Of a DNA stretch of 64,000 nucleotides, positions 50,056 through 63,369 are shown piece by piece. Origin of the DNA: Curtobacterium caseinilyticum (GTDB taxonomy: Bacteria; Actinomycetota; Actinomycetes; Actinomycetales; Microbacteriaceae); contig NZ_JAUCMN010000001.1 in the NCBI RefSeq assembly GCF_030363035.1, forward strand, positions 248,001 to 312,000, given 5' to 3'. Both the position numbers and the translations under genes were made by a program. Below the pieces are notes generated by a model. That model ran no database searches. It had not been told where the DNA came from and worked only from the letters and a program-made list of their open reading frames with translations. Each line of letters begins with the position of its first letter. Within the stretch, counting starts at the first letter, position 1.

Positions 50056-50319
50056 TCAGTCGCTGGGCTGCTGCTGCTTGGTGACGGTCAGCTTGTCCTC
50101 GTTGATCTCGTGCAGAGCAACGGACAGCGGCTTGTCGTCGATCGTCGAGTCGACGAGCGGGCCGACGTTGTCGAAGAGCGAACCCTCGTGCAGGTCGGCG
50201 TAGTAGTCGTTGATCTGGCGCGCGCGCTTCGAGGCGAAGATGACGAGCGCGTACTTCGACTCCACCTTGGCGAGCAGGTCGTCGATGGGCGGGTCGATGA
50301 TGCCCTGGGGGTTGGCCAT
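50056..50319 (-). CDS. rpoZ: RNA polymerase omega subunit
   Basis: Omega assists assembly of RNA polymerase. The 87-residue protein starts [20 protein letters not shown] and has [20 protein letters not shown], the conserved binding region, then [13 protein letters not shown] at 50319 has GGAGACACC directly upstream. It lies 56 bases after gmk and five before metK. Confidence 0.95.
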   Translation of the reverse strand: MANPQGIIDPPIDDLLAKVESKYALVIFASKRARQINDYYADLHEGSLFDNVGPLVDSTIDDKPLSVALHEINEDKLTVTKQQQPSD

Positions 50320-50375
50320 GGTGTCTCCAGTCGACAGAAGATGGTGCGCGCCCCGGGGGGCACGGGCGCTCCCGG

Positions 50376-51308
50376 CTAGGGCGCAGTGAACAAGTCTACG
50401 ACCTCGCGTGCCGCCGTGCCGACATGGGAGTTCACGATGCGCACGTCGAACTCGTCCTGCGCGGCGAGTTCGACCTTCGCGGTCTCGAGCCGACGGGCCT
50501 GCTCCTCGGCCGACTCGGTGCCGCGGCCGATGAGCCGGCGGACCAGCTCCTCCCACGTGGGCGGCAGCAGGAACACGAGGACGGCCTCGGGCATGGCGTC
50601 GCGCACCTGCCGGGCACCCTGCAGGTCGATCTCGAGCATCACCTTGTCGCCGGCGTCGAGCGCGCGGTCGATCGGCGGCCTCGGCGTGCCGTACCGGTAC
50701 GAGTTGTGCACGACCGCCCACTCGAGGAGCTCGCGGTCGCGGATCATCCGGTCGAACTCGTCGTCGTCCACGAAGTAGTAGTGCACCCCGTCCACCTCGC
50801 CCGGGCGGGGCTTGCGCGTGGTCGCCGAGACACTGAGGTTGACGTCCGGGTACTGCTCGCGGATGTACGCGCTCACCGTGCCCTTCCCCACGGCCGTCGG
50901 ACCGGCCAGGACGACGAGCTTCGACGCTCCGCGCTTCCGGCCGCGCGCGGCGAGCCAGTCGGCCAGGGCGGACCGCTGGCGCGTACCGAGCCCGCCGAGC
51001 CGCTTGGACGGGGCGATGCGGAGCTCCCCCATCACGGCCTCGGCACGGGCCGGTCCGATGCCGGAGATGCTGGTGAGCAGGTCCCGCACCCGCAGGGACT
51101 TCTCGGCAGGCAGGTCGTCGTCGGACCACGCGGCGCGGGCGACCTCGAGGGCGCTGCGCTCCCCCGAGGCGACCTGTGCCTTCACGGCAGCACGGGCTCG
51201 CCGCGCGGCGACCGCAGCACGGGCAGCGGCGACGCGGTCGACCTCCGGCGGGTTGCGGTGTGCCGGCAGCTCGCTCCGGTCGGGGACCGCGGGCGTCTCG
51301 TCCGTCAC
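50376..51308 (-). CDS. gmk: Fused mycobacterial-type integration host factor (mIHF) and guanylate kinase
   Basis: This 310-residue protein joins two proteins that are usually separate. Residues ~24-122 match mIHF ([58 protein letters not shown]), a nucleoid-associated DNA-bending protein with a helix-two-turn-helix motif. Residues ~129-310 are guanylate kinase: P-loop GPTAVGKGT (136-144), [20 protein letters not shown] and [11 protein letters not shown]. The enzyme phosphorylates GMP to GDP. The GTG start at 51308 overlaps the pyrF stop (GTGA). Other actinobacteria have pyrF, mIHF and gmk as adjacent separate genes, so this looks like a stop-codon-loss fusion. No second mIHF gene is in the window. 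Confidence 0.93.
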   Translation of the reverse strand: MTDETPAVPDRSELPAHRNPPEVDRVAAARAAVAARRARAAVKAQVASGERSALEVARAAWSDDDLPAEKSLRVRDLLTSISGIGPARAEAVMGELRIAPSKRLGGLGTRQRSALADWLAARGRKRGASKLVVLAGPTAVGKGTVSAYIREQYPDVNLSVSATTRKPRPGEVDGVHYYFVDDDEFDRMIRDRELLEWAVVHNSYRYGTPRPPIDRALDAGDKVMLEIDLQGARQVRDAMPEAVLVFLLPPTWEELVRRLIGRGTESAEEQARRLETAKVELAAQDEFDVRIVNSHVGTAAREVVDLFTAP

Positions 51309-52197
51309 GCGGCAGCCCCGAGGGCCCGGCGGATGCGGTCGGCACGGTCCTGCACGAGGGCGGCGACACCCTCGGGTCCGTCCGTCAGGAGGCCACGCGA
51401 CTCGTTCACGAGCACCTGCTCGGCCCGCGCACCGTACCGGGCGCGCAGGTCCTCGATGCGGGCGCCCTGGGCACCGAAGCCCGGCGCGAGCACCGGCGCG
51501 TTGCCGATGGCGTCCGCGTCGATGCCGAAGTCGTCGAGGTCGAGGGTGGCGCCGAGCACGAGCCCGACGTCCCCGAGCGGCTGCTCGCCGCCGGTCCGGT
51601 TGTCGTCTGCCACGTCGAAGACGATACCGGCCGCGACGGACCGCCCGGCACGCGGCCCCTCCGTGAGCACGGCGGTCTGCAGCACGCGCGCCTCCGGGTT
51701 GCTCGTCGCGGCGAGGACGAACACGCCCGCGCCGTTGCGACGGGCGACGTCGACCGTGCCGGCGAGGGCCCCGTACCCGAGGTACGGCGAGACCGTCATC
51801 GCGTCCGCTCGGAACGGCCCGTCGCGGTCCAACCACGCCAGCGCGTAGTCGTCACCGGTCGAGCCGATGTCGCCCCGCTTGACGTCGGCGACGACCAGGA
51901 GGCCCGCATCACGCGCACGACGCAGGGTCGCGTCGAGCGCGCGGTAGCCAGCGACGCCCGCCGCCTCGAAGAACGCGATCTGCGGCTTGACGATCGCGGC
52001 GCGGCCTGCGGCCGCGTCGACCAGGGTCGCGCCGAAGGCGGTCAGGCCCTGCTCGTCGCGCCCGAGCCCCCACGCCGCCAGGGTGGCGGCGTGGGGGTCG
52101 ATGCCGACGCACAGGGGGGAACGCTCCCCCATCGCGGCGGCGAGCCGGACACCGAAGGAGGGCGCGCCTCCCGGCTGGGCCGTCGACACGTCGACGG

Positions 52198-52201
<4 letters not shown>
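51305..52201 (-). CDS. pyrF: Orotidine 5'-phosphate decarboxylase (type 2)
   Basis: PyrF converts OMP to UMP, the last step of de novo pyrimidine synthesis. The 298-residue protein has the catalytic [31 protein letters not shown] and a C-terminal APGFGAQG phosphate site, as in the mycobacterial-type enzyme. The GTG start at 52201 overlaps the carB stop, and its stop overlaps the gmk start, both GTGA. Confidence 0.96.
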
Positions 52202-55475
<3,274 letters not shown>

Positions 55476-55476
<1 letters not shown>

Positions 55477-56675
55477 CAGTTCGCTTCCTTGGTGATGTCT
55501 GCTGCGGGGGTCGTGGCGTCGGCGGTGGCCGCATCGAGCGGCCTGCCCTCGCGACGCGCACGGACCAGGTCCGCGAACCGGTCGAACAGGTACATGGAGT
55601 CGTGCGGGCCGGCGGCGGCCTCGGGGTGGTACTGCACGCTGAACGCGGGCACGTCGAGCGCACGGAGCCCCTCGACGACCTGGTCGTTCAGCGAGTAGTG
55701 CGAGACCTCGACCCGTCCGAACCCGGCGGGCGACTCGATGACCTCGCCGAGGGGCGCGTCGACCGCGAAGCCGTGGTTCTGGCTCGTGATCTCGACCTTC
55801 CCGGTCACGGTGTCGAGCACCGGCTGGTTGATCCCACGGTGGCCGAACGGCAGCTTGTAGGTGCCGAAGCCGAGCGCGCGGCCGAGGAGCTGGTTGCCGA
55901 AGCAGATGCCGAAGAACGGACGGCCGGTCTTCAGGGACTCCTGCAGCAGCGACACCTGGGCGTCGGACGCCGCAGGGTCACCGGGGCCGTTCGAGTAGAA
56001 GAGGGCGTCCGGCGCGAGGGCTTCGAGGGACGCGGCGGTGATGTCCTGCGGCACCACGTGCACCTCGAACCCGCGCTCCGCCAGGTACCGGGTGGTCGAC
56101 GCCTTGACCCCGAGGTCGAGCACCGCCAGCTTGCCGATCTGCTCGCCGACGGCGGGGACCACGTAGGTCTCCGGCGTCGACACGATCGACGAGAAGCTCG
56201 CGCCCGTCATCGCGGCCTGCTCGCGGACGGCACGCAGCTGCTCGTCGGCGGACAGGTCCGCGTCCGCACCGCTGAAGACGCCGCCCTTCATGGCGCCGGC
56301 GTCGCGGATGCGGCGGGTCAGCGCACGGGTGTCGATGCCGGAGATGCCGACGATGCCGTCGCGCACCAGGTGGTCGTCGAGCGTGGCGTTCGCGCGGTGG
56401 TTCGACACCACCCGGCTGGGGTCGCGCACCACGTACCCGGCGACCCAGATGCGACGGGACTCGGGGTCCTCGTCGTTGACGCCCGTGTTGCCGATGTGCG
56501 GCGCGGTCTGCACCACGATCTGTCCGGCGTAGGACGGGTCGGTCAGCGTCTCCTGGTACCCGGTCATGCCGGTCGCGAAGACGACCTCTCCCAGGGATCG
56601 GCCGCGGGCGCCGTACGCCCGTCCGTCGTAGCGGGTGCCGTCCTCGAGGACCAGTACGGCCCGTTCGCGTGTCAT
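55476..56675 (-). CDS. carA: Carbamoyl-phosphate synthase, small subunit
   Basis: CarA is the glutaminase that supplies ammonia to CarB. The 399-residue protein has the catalytic Cys in [16 protein letters not shown] and the His/Glu pair in [13 protein letters not shown], plus the N-terminal [23 protein letters not shown] at 56675 ([13 protein letters not shown]) shares one base with the upstream gene's stop codon. The C-terminal ~20 residues are Ala/Thr-rich and variable. Confidence 0.97.
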
Positions 56676-57217
56676 CAGTTCGTCCCTTCGCCCGCGGTGT
56701 GCGGGGGTTCGTGCGTCGTCGTCAGTCCCTGCAGGGCGGCGAGTGCTGCTGCGTCGCCCTCCGGGAACCGGAAGTAGGTGTCGAGGTCCGTCGCACCTGC
56801 GGCGCCGGTCGCCGTCCATCGCAGACGGACCAGCCCCCCGGGTTCGACCACGCGGTCGATGGCCGCGGTGGCCCGGTCGGCACCGCGGACGTCGGCCGCC
56901 GCGATCCAGCGGTCCGCGACCCCGGCGTGGTGCAGCACCACCCCGGTGTCGTGCACGGTCACGCCGCCGCGCCCGCGGAAGCCCAGGCCGCCTGCCGTCA
57001 TGCGCTCGAGCGGCTGGTCGGCGCGGGTCGTCGCGACGGTGAACCCGTCCCACGACCCGGCCGCCGGTCCCAGCCCGGCCGGCACCGGGACGGGAGGCAC
57101 GGCATCCGCCTGCCTCCTGGCCCGCGTCCGCCAGCTGCGCGCCATGGCGACGAACAGCAGGGCGACCAGGGCGAGGACGACCGCGCCCTCGAGCCAGCGC
57201 AGCGCGTCGCCGCTCAC
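56675..57217 (-). CDS. PH-like-domain membrane protein between pyrC and carA
   Basis: This 180-residue protein has one N-terminal transmembrane helix (about residues 9-26, [17 protein letters not shown]). A basic stretch and a soluble beta-rich domain (about 55-180) resembling actinobacterial PH-like domains follow. It lies between pyrC and carA in many actinobacteria, but no function is known. The GTG start overlaps the pyrC stop (GTGA), and its stop shares a base with the carA start, so it is made in step with the pyrimidine enzymes. Confidence 0.8.
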   Translation of the reverse strand: MSGDALRWLEGAVVLALVALLFVAMARSWRTRARRQADAVPPVPVPAGLGPAAGSWDGFTVATTRADQPLERMTAGGLGFRGRGGVTVHDTGVVLHHAGVADRWIAAADVRGADRATAAIDRVVEPGGLVRLRWTATGAAGATDLDTYFRFPEGDAAALAALQGLTTTHEPPHTAGEGTN

Positions 57218-58569
57218 GCGCTCGCCGCCCGTGCCGCCGCCGCGCGCGCGGCGACCGTCCCGGCGTCGGTGAGCCGGCCGTCGAGGACCGTCGGGTACCC
57301 CTGGTGGAAGGTCGCGACGACCCGTCCGGGCAGGCGCATGCCGAGGTACGGCGAGTTCTGCGACTGGCCGGCGAGGTCGTCGACCGAGAACTCCCGCACC
57401 ACGGCGGGGTCGTACAGCGTCAGCTCGGCGGGGGCGCCCTCGGCGATGCCCCGGCCGTGGCCGTCGACCTGGCCGATGCGAGCCGGCGCCTCGGACAGCA
57501 CGCGGGCGACGTCGGCCCACCCGAGCTGGCCGGACTCGACGACGGCGGCGTGCACGACGCTCAGCGCCGACTCGAGACCGACCATGCCGTTCGCGGCGGC
57601 CGGCCACTCGCAGCACTTCGCCTCGGCGGTGTGCGGAGCGTGGTCGGTGGCGACGATGTCGATCGTGCCGTCGGCCAGGGCGGCGCGGAGCGCGTCGACG
57701 TCCTCGCGGGAGCGCAGCGGCGGGTTCACCTTGTAGCGGGCGTCGTACCCGGGCGCGCCGTCGACCCCGGCGATGAGGTCCTCGGTGAGCACGAGGTGGT
57801 GCGGCGTGACCTCGGCGGTGACGTCGATCCCGCGCGACTTCGCCCAGCGGATCACCTCGACGCTGCCCGCGGTCGAGACGTGGCACACGTGCAGGCGCGC
57901 ACCGACGTGGTCCGCGAGCAGGACGTCGCGGGCGATGATCGCCTCTTCCGCGACGGCCGGCCAGCCCGCGAGTCCGAGCTCCGACGACAGCCGGCCCTCG
58001 TTCATCTGCGCACCGATCGTCAGGCGCGGCTCCTGGGCGTGCTGCGCGAGCACCCCGCCGAAGCCCTTGATGTACTCGAGCGCCCGACGCATGAGCAGCG
58101 GATCCGCGACGCACGAGCCGTCGTCCGAGAACACCCGGACCTTCGCGCGACTCGTCGCCATCGCCCCGATCTCCGACAGGTGTGTGCCCTGCAGGCCCTG
58201 CGACACCGCACCGATCGGGCGGACGGTGACGTAGCCGGCGTCGTCGCCGAGCGCCTGCACCTGCTCGACGACGCCCGCGGTGTCGGCGACGGGCGACGAG
58301 TTCGCCATCGCGTTGACGGCGGTGAAGCCGCCGGCGGCCGCGGCCCGCGAGCCCGTCAGGACGGTCTCCGACTCCTCGGAGCCGGGTTCGCGCAGGTGGG
58401 TGTGCAGGTCCACGAGACCGGGCAGGGCGATCAGCCCGTCCGCGTCGACGACCGTGGCGCCGGCCGTGTCGAGACCGGACCCGACCGCGGTGATGCGCCG
58501 TGCCTCCAGGCGGATGTCGGCACGCGAGCCGTCGACCAGCTGCGCGCCGCGGATGAGGTGGGCGGTCAT
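57214..58569 (-). CDS. pyrC: Dihydroorotase (class I)
   Basis: PyrC cyclises carbamoyl-aspartate to dihydroorotate. The 451-residue amidohydrolase has the zinc motif [13 protein letters not shown], followed by [21 protein letters not shown] and [10 protein letters not shown]. The sequence between follows the class I pattern. ATG at 58569 overlaps the pyrB stop (ATGA). The C-terminus is Ala-rich. Confidence 0.95.
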   Translation of the reverse strand: MTAHLIRGAQLVDGSRADIRLEARRITAVGSGLDTAGATVVDADGLIALPGLVDLHTHLREPGSEESETVLTGSRAAAAGGFTAVNAMANSSPVADTAGVVEQVQALGDDAGYVTVRPIGAVSQGLQGTHLSEIGAMATSRAKVRVFSDDGSCVADPLLMRRALEYIKGFGGVLAQHAQEPRLTIGAQMNEGRLSSELGLAGWPAVAEEAIIARDVLLADHVGARLHVCHVSTAGSVEVIRWAKSRGIDVTAEVTPHHLVLTEDLIAGVDGAPGYDARYKVNPPLRSREDVDALRAALADGTIDIVATDHAPHTAEAKCCEWPAAANGMVGLESALSVVHAAVVESGQLGWADVARVLSEAPARIGQVDGHGRGIAEGAPAELTLYDPAVVREFSVDDLAGQSQNSPYLGMRLPGRVVATFHQGYPTVLDGRLTDAGTVAARAAAARAASA

Positions 58570-59528
58570 GCGGCGGACTCCTTCGCTTCGTGCTCGCCGG
58601 TGAGGGCGAGGTACAGGACGGCCATGCGGACGGAGACACCGTTGGCGACCTGCTCGACGACCGTCGAGCGCGGGTCGTCGGCGGCGACGCCGGCGATCTC
58701 GAGGCCACGGTTCATCGGCCCGGGGTGCATGATCAGCGTGCGCTCGGACAGGGCTGCCGTCCGGGCCGCCGTCAGGCCGAAGTGGCGCGTGTACTCGCGG
58801 GGGTTCGGGAAGAAGGCGTCGTTCATCCGCTCCTGCTGGATGCGGAGCAGCATGACGACGTCCGGGTCCTCGGCGAGGGCGACGTCGAGGTCGTGGTGCA
58901 CGGCGGCTCCGAAGGGCCGGTCGACCGCGGGCAGCAGGGTCGGCGGAGCGGCGAAGGTGACCTCGGCGCCGAGCGTGCGGAGCAGCCAGGCGTTGCTCCT
59001 GGCGACCCGGCTGTGCAGGACGTCGCCGACGATCGTCACGCGGATGCCGTCGAGCGCCTTGCCGCGGCTCGCGGTGCCGTGCAGGCGTCGGCGCATCGTG
59101 AACGCGTCGAGCAGCGCCTGCGTCGGGTGCTCGTGGGTGCCGTCGCCCGCGTTCACCACGGGGACGTCGATCCAGTCCGCCTCGGCGAGGACGCGCGGGG
59201 CCCCCGAGGCCGGGTGCCGGATGACGATGCCGTCGATGCCCATCGCGCCGAGGGTCTGCACGGTGTCCTTCAGGGACTCGCCCTTGGAGACGCTCGACCC
59301 CTTCGCGGCGAAGTTGATGACGTCGGCGGACAGGCGCTTGGCGGCGGCCTCGAACGAGATGCGCGTGCGCGTGGAGTCCTCGAAGAAGAGGTTCACCACG
59401 GTCTTGCCCCGCAGTGCCGGGAGCTTGCGGACCTCGCGGGTGGCGACCTCGGCCATCTCCTCGGCGACGTCGAGGACGTGGACGGCTTCGTCGCGGGAGA
59501 GGTCGGCGGTGGAGAGGAGGTGCTTCAC
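58566..59528 (-). CDS. pyrB: Aspartate carbamoyltransferase catalytic subunit
   Basis: PyrB joins carbamoyl phosphate and aspartate. The 320-residue protein has the carbamoyl phosphate site [12 protein letters not shown], then [24 protein letters not shown] and the aspartate-side HPGPMNRG. No regulatory pyrI is present. The GTG start at 59528 overlaps the pyrR stop (GTGA). Confidence 0.97.
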   Translation of the reverse strand: MKHLLSTADLSRDEAVHVLDVAEEMAEVATREVRKLPALRGKTVVNLFFEDSTRTRISFEAAAKRLSADVINFAAKGSSVSKGESLKDTVQTLGAMGIDGIVIRHPASGAPRVLAEADWIDVPVVNAGDGTHEHPTQALLDAFTMRRRLHGTASRGKALDGIRVTIVGDVLHSRVARSNAWLLRTLGAEVTFAAPPTLLPAVDRPFGAAVHHDLDVALAEDPDVVMLLRIQQERMNDAFFPNPREYTRHFGLTAARTAALSERTLIMHPGPMNRGLEIAGVAADDPRSTVVEQVANGVSVRMAVLYLALTGEHEAKESAA

Positions 59529-60136
59529 GGCGCGACCTCCCGCTCGGGCCGTTCGGGCTGCTCGGGCCGTTCGGGCTGCTCGGGCTGCTCGGGCTGCTCG
59601 ATGACGACCTCGTCGCTGCCGTCGGTCTCGGTCAGGCGCAGCGTCACCCGCTCGTCCGACGCCGTCGGCAGGTTCTTGCCCACGTGGTCGGCACGGATCG
59701 GCAGCTGCCGGTGCCCACGGTCGACGAGCACCGCCAACCGGACCGCCCGGGGGCGCCCGATGCCCTGCAGGGCATCGAGCGCGGCCCGGACGGTGCGGCC
59801 GGAGTACAGCACGTCGTCGACGAGCACGACGACCTTGCCGTCGATGCCGCTCGTCGGGATGGTCGTGCGGTGCGGCGCCCGACCGATGCCGTGGCCGAGG
59901 TCGTCCCGGTGCATCGTCACGTCGAGTGTGCCGAGCCGCTGGTCGCGGTCCGCTGCCCAGTCGGGTTCGATGTCGGCCAGGACGCGGTCGAGCCGCTCGG
60001 CCAGGACGGCTCCCCGCGTCGGGATGCCCAGGAGCACGAGGTCCGAGGCGCCGTGGTTGGCCTCGAGGATCTCGTGCGCGATGCGTGTCAGAGCACGCGT
60101 GATGTCGGTGTGTTGCAGGACCGTTCTGGTACCCAC
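59525..60136 (-). CDS. pyrR: Pyrimidine operon regulator/uracil phosphoribosyltransferase PyrR
   Basis: PyrR senses UMP/UTP, binds RNA, and can also make UMP from uracil and PRPP. The 203-residue protein has the PRPP-binding loop [18 protein letters not shown] and [16 protein letters not shown]. It ends in an EQP/ERP repeat tail (about 180-203) encoded by 9-bp-period units that is longer than usual. The GTG start at 60136 is fixed by AGGAGGT five bases upstream. A PyrR-like RNA motif lies in its own leader (60144-60176). Confidence 0.96.
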   Translation of the reverse strand: MGTRTVLQHTDITRALTRIAHEILEANHGASDLVLLGIPTRGAVLAERLDRVLADIEPDWAADRDQRLGTLDVTMHRDDLGHGIGRAPHRTTIPTSGIDGKVVVLVDDVLYSGRTVRAALDALQGIGRPRAVRLAVLVDRGHRQLPIRADHVGKNLPTASDERVTLRLTETDGSDEVVIEQPEQPEQPERPEQPERPEREVAP

Positions 60137-60143
60137 GCCGACC

Positions 60144-60176
60144 TCCTTCCCCGCCTCACCGGACGGACTTAAAGGA
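60144..60176 (-). promoter_or_regulatory. Candidate PyrR-binding hairpin covering the pyrR Shine-Dalgarno
   Basis: On the mRNA strand, UCCUU (60176-60172) can pair with AAGGA (60148-60144), which is part of the Shine-Dalgarno. The loop contains UCCGGUGAGGC (60163-60153), which fits the PyrR consensus UCCNGNGAGGY. PyrR-dependent translational repression is known in mycobacteria. The pairing is short and the site is a prediction. A TTGACC (60191-60186) upstream has no convincing -10 partner. Confidence 0.5.
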
Positions 60177-60193
60177 CGCTGACGTGGTCAACC

Positions 60194-60679
60194 CTACCGG
60201 GACTCCTGGTCCCCTGCGACCGTCCGACCGGACGGTGCGGCACCGTGGTCCGCACCCTTCGACGACGGCGCACGGCCACCGGCGACGGCACCGAGGACGC
60301 CGTTCACGAAGCCGGCCGAGTCGTCCGTCGAGAGCGACTGGGCGAGCTCGACGGCCTCGGCGATCGCGACCGCGTCCGGGACCTCCGGGTTGTACCGGAG
60401 CTCCCAGACGCCCATCCGCAGGATGCAGCGGTCGAGCACCGGCATGCGGGCGATCGACCAGCCCTGCGCGTGCTCGACGATCACCTTGTCGATCGCCGGG
60501 CGGTCGTCGTCCACGCCGGTGACGATCTGGCGGGCGTAGTCCCAGCTCGAGGCGCGCTCGGGCTGGTCCAGGTGCCGCACGGTCTCGGTGGCCAGGACGT
60601 CAGCGATCGGCAGCTCACGGACCTCCGCCACGTAGAGCATGTCGAGGGCGCGCTTGCGGGCCTTCGAACGAGCACTCAT
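60194..60679 (-). CDS. nusB: Transcription antitermination factor NusB
   Basis: NusB works with S10 and other Nus factors in rRNA antitermination. The 161-residue helical protein has MSARSKARKRALDMLYVAE at the N-terminus, then ILRMGVWEL and FVNGVLGAVA. A short disordered tail follows. ATG at 60679 begins nine bases after the efp stop, so the two are co-transcribed. Confidence 0.95.
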   Translation of the reverse strand: MSARSKARKRALDMLYVAEVRELPIADVLATETVRHLDQPERASSWDYARQIVTGVDDDRPAIDKVIVEHAQGWSIARMPVLDRCILRMGVWELRYNPEVPDAVAIAEAVELAQSLSTDDSAGFVNGVLGAVAGGRAPSSKGADHGAAPSGRTVAGDQESR

Positions 60680-60688
60680 GCAGCGCGC

Positions 60689-61252
60689 CTAGGAGTTGAC
60701 GCGGCCGAGGAAGCTGCCGTCGCGCGTGTCGATCTTCACGGTGGTGCCGTTGTCCAGGTAGAGCGGGACCTGGATGCGGTGGCCGGTCGCGATGATCGTC
60801 GCGTCCTTGGTGCCGCCGGACGAACGGTCGCCCTGCAGACCGGGCTCGGTCTCGACCTCGGTGACGATCGAGGTCGGCAGCTCGATGTAGAGCGGGTTGC
60901 CCTCGTTCATCGCGATGGTGACCATCGCCGACTCGAGCAGGTAGTTCTTCGCGTCACCGACGACGGTCTCGGAGACCGGGACCTGGTCGTAGGTGTCGGT
61001 GTCCATGAAGACGTAGGACTCGCCGTCCTGGTACAGGTACTGGTAGTCACGACGGTCGACGGTCGCGGTGTCGATCTTCGCACCGGCGTTGAACGTGCGG
61101 TCGACGACCTTGCCCGACACGACGTTCTTGAGCTTCGTGCGGACGAACGCGCCGCCCTTGCCCGGCTTGACGTGCTGGAACTCGACGACCGACCAGAGCT
61201 GCCCGTCGATGATGAGAACGGCGCCGTTCTTGATGTCAGTGGTACTCGCCAT
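60689..61252 (-). CDS. efp: Elongation factor P
   Basis: EF-P rescues ribosomes stalled at proline runs. The 187-residue protein has three beta-barrel domains. The domain I tip loop reads [11 protein letters not shown], with K32 at the position modified in other bacteria, and domain III ends GRVNS. I see no modification enzyme gene in the window. ATG at 61252 starts [11 protein letters not shown]. It has several Pro-rich client proteins nearby (the exported protein, HisI tail, PyrR tail). Confidence 0.96.
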   Translation of the reverse strand: MASTTDIKNGAVLIIDGQLWSVVEFQHVKPGKGGAFVRTKLKNVVSGKVVDRTFNAGAKIDTATVDRRDYQYLYQDGESYVFMDTDTYDQVPVSETVVGDAKNYLLESAMVTIAMNEGNPLYIELPTSIVTEVETEPGLQGDRSSGGTKDATIIATGHRIQVPLYLDNGTTVKIDTRDGSFLGRVNS

Positions 61253-61413
61253 GGGTCTTCCGTTCGATGGTGTTGTGAAGGTCTCCCGGACGTGCGTCCG
61301 GTCCCGGTGTCGGCGGGCCGTGCCCGTGTCGACGCCCCGACGAGTGTAGCGGACGGGTGCCCACCACCCCGGGCGCGTGCCGGGCCCCTGGCCGCGTCGG
61401 CGCCGGCGCCGAT

Positions 61414-61530
61414 GGCGCGGGCTGTCCGCTCCCGGGCGGTGCCGGCGTCGACGGCGCTGGCCGTCCGCTCCCGGGCGGTGCCGGCGTCGACGGCCCGGGC
61501 CGTCCGCTCCCGGGCGGTGTCAGCGTCGTC
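61414..61530. repeat. Three tandem 39-bp repeats between the AarF kinase gene and efp
   Basis: Units at 61414-61452, 61453-61491 and 61492-61530 share the core GTCCGCTCCCGGGCGGTG. Each contains the small inverted repeat CCGC-TCCCGG-GCGG. The array begins inside the last codons of the AarF-like gene (stop at 61520) and lies about 160 bases upstream of efp. A 39-bp unit (13 codons) keeps frames open, but no protein is supported. Confidence 0.88.
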
Positions 61531-63208
61531 GGCGCGCACGCCAGGCATCGACCGCGGCCCACACCAGGAGCACGACGGCCGTGCCGCCGAGGATGCCGCC
61601 CGCCGCCCCCGTGCTCAGCACCGCGGTCGGCCGTGCCGGCGTCGCGAGGTACACGATCGCGAGCACGCCGGCCCCCGCGCCGAGCAGCACGAGCAGCACG
61701 CGGCGGACGAGCCCGGACACGACCTCGCGGTCGCGCCGGTCCGAGAAGAGCCGGATGTTGACCGCGAGCCTGCCCGACTCGAGGGCTTCGCCGATCCGGT
61801 CGACGCGGCGCGGCAACTTCCGGACCGTCGACACCACGCCGAAGAGCTCGCGGAGCGCGAGGTCGCGGACCGCCCGTGGTCGGAGCTGGTCGCGGATCTG
61901 CCGCCGTGCCAGGTCACGGGACTCCTCGAGCAGGTCGAACGACGGCGCCAGACTGCGGAGCGTCCCCTCGAAGATCGCGAGCGCACGTGCGGCCGCGACG
62001 AAGTCCGGCGGGGGCTTGAGCCGGTACCGCCCGAACACCGCGACGGCGTCGTCCACCGTCTCGACGCCGATCCGGGCACCGGGGCCGAGCTCGTCCGCGA
62101 CGAACGCGGCGATGTCACGGCGGAAGTCGGGCTCGTCCTCGGCGTCCCGCACCGGTGCCATCCGCATCACCGCGTCGGCGATCCGCTCGGTGTCGTCCTG
62201 GATGTACCCCGCCAGCAGGTCCTGCACGGTCGACCGCAGGCCGGGGTCGAGCCGCCCGACCGACCCGAAGTCGATGAGCGCCGGGCGACCGTCCGGCAGC
62301 AGCACGACGTTCCCGGGGTGGAGGTCGGCGTGGTAGATCCCGTCGAAGACGACCTGCCGCAGGAACGCGTCGAGCACCGCACGCATCGGGGCGTCGAGGT
62401 CCTCCCCCGCGCCGGCCGCCCGGAGCGCGCTCAGCGTCTCGCCCTCCAGGTACTCCATCACCATCACCCGGCGCCCGGACAGGTCCCGGTACGGCTCGGG
62501 GAACGCCACCGCGTCGGGGCGGGCGCTCCGGGCCTGGGCCGCGCGGAGGGCCGTCAGGTTGCGCATCTCGGCCGTGAAGTCGACCTGCCGGACGAGGTCG
62601 TCGGCGTACTGCTGTGCCACGTCCGCCACGCCGACCTGGCGCGCCTCGGCGCTCGTCCGCGCGAGGAAGCGGACCACCCGCAGGGCGATGTCGACGTCGC
62701 GGCGCACGGCCTGGTCGATGCCCGGCCGCTGCACCTTGACGGCGACGACCGTGCCGTCACGCAGGGTGGCGCGGTGCACCTGGGCGATGGACGCGGCGGC
62801 CACCGGCTCCGGGTCGAAGGTGGCGAACACCTCGTCGACGGGAGCCCCGAGTTCCTCCTCGAGCAGCGCGACGACCGCGGCCGGGTCGGCGGGCCGCACG
62901 CTGCGCTGCAGGTGGACGAGCCCCTCGGTCCACTCGTCGGGCAACAGGTCGTCGCGCGTCGACAGCAGCTGGCCCATCTTGACGAACCCGCCACCGGCCT
63001 CCTCGAGCGCCCGGCGGAGGTGCTCGGCCTGCCGCCGCCGCAGGTCGGCGGTCTCGGGGTCGCGGGTGAAGTCGAGCCGGCGGAACGGGACGAGCTCGTG
63101 GCGGCGGGCGATCGCGAGCAGCTCGGCGGCACGGCGGGCGCGGGACCGGAGGCTGCCGACGGCGACGTCCTGCTGGCCGAGGTCGCTCAGGCGGGGCGGG
63201 GTGGGCAC
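61520..63208 (-). CDS. AarF/UbiB (ADCK) family atypical kinase
   Basis: This 562-residue protein belongs to the UbiB/ADCK family of atypical protein kinase-like ATPases linked to quinone-lipid metabolism. It shows the family KxGQ motif ([15 protein letters not shown]), [21 protein letters not shown], the catalytic DLHPGN and IDFGSVG. Two transmembrane helices lie at the C-terminus. The client is unknown; a menaquinone role is possible. GTG at 63208 ([14 protein letters not shown]) is a best guess, since the frame is open to 63340 but that extension is not family-like. It sits between aroB and efp, where other actinobacteria often carry aroQ or a peptidase. Confidence 0.9.
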   Translation of the reverse strand: MPTPPRLSDLGQQDVAVGSLRSRARRAAELLAIARRHELVPFRRLDFTRDPETADLRRRQAEHLRRALEEAGGGFVKMGQLLSTRDDLLPDEWTEGLVHLQRSVRPADPAAVVALLEEELGAPVDEVFATFDPEPVAAASIAQVHRATLRDGTVVAVKVQRPGIDQAVRRDVDIALRVVRFLARTSAEARQVGVADVAQQYADDLVRQVDFTAEMRNLTALRAAQARSARPDAVAFPEPYRDLSGRRVMVMEYLEGETLSALRAAGAGEDLDAPMRAVLDAFLRQVVFDGIYHADLHPGNVVLLPDGRPALIDFGSVGRLDPGLRSTVQDLLAGYIQDDTERIADAVMRMAPVRDAEDEPDFRRDIAAFVADELGPGARIGVETVDDAVAVFGRYRLKPPPDFVAAARALAIFEGTLRSLAPSFDLLEESRDLARRQIRDQLRPRAVRDLALRELFGVVSTVRKLPRRVDRIGEALESGRLAVNIRLFSDRRDREVVSGLVRRVLLVLLGAGAGVLAIVYLATPARPTAVLSTGAAGGILGGTAVVLLVWAAVDAWRARRRR

Positions 63209-63369
63209 CGAGCCAGTCTGCTCCCCCGCCCCGCGGTCCCGCCCCGCTCCTGCACAGCCTGGAGGCGCGACGCACCGTCCACAGATCGGCCCGGGTCCTC
63301 GACGCGCTCGGTCTGACCGCTCGCCCCCCGACACGGACACCGCATCCGTGGGCGACCGAACGAGGTCGA

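Noticed and set aside
57085-57120. Further GGGAGGC hairpin-family copy inside the PH-like gene
   Set aside because: It lies inside a coding region, with weak pairing, and is most likely chance in GC-rich codons. The same holds for a core match at 15588-15600 in the GNAT gene.
60168-60191. TTGACC...TTTAAG as a pyrR promoter
   Set aside because: The spacing is only about 12 bases, too short for a sigma70 promoter. pyrR may be read from the efp-nusB transcript.
60907-61562. Repetitive TARERTA-type peptides upstream of efp
   Set aside because: They come from reading the 39-bp repeats in other frames and partly overlap efp. No start signal or family match exists.
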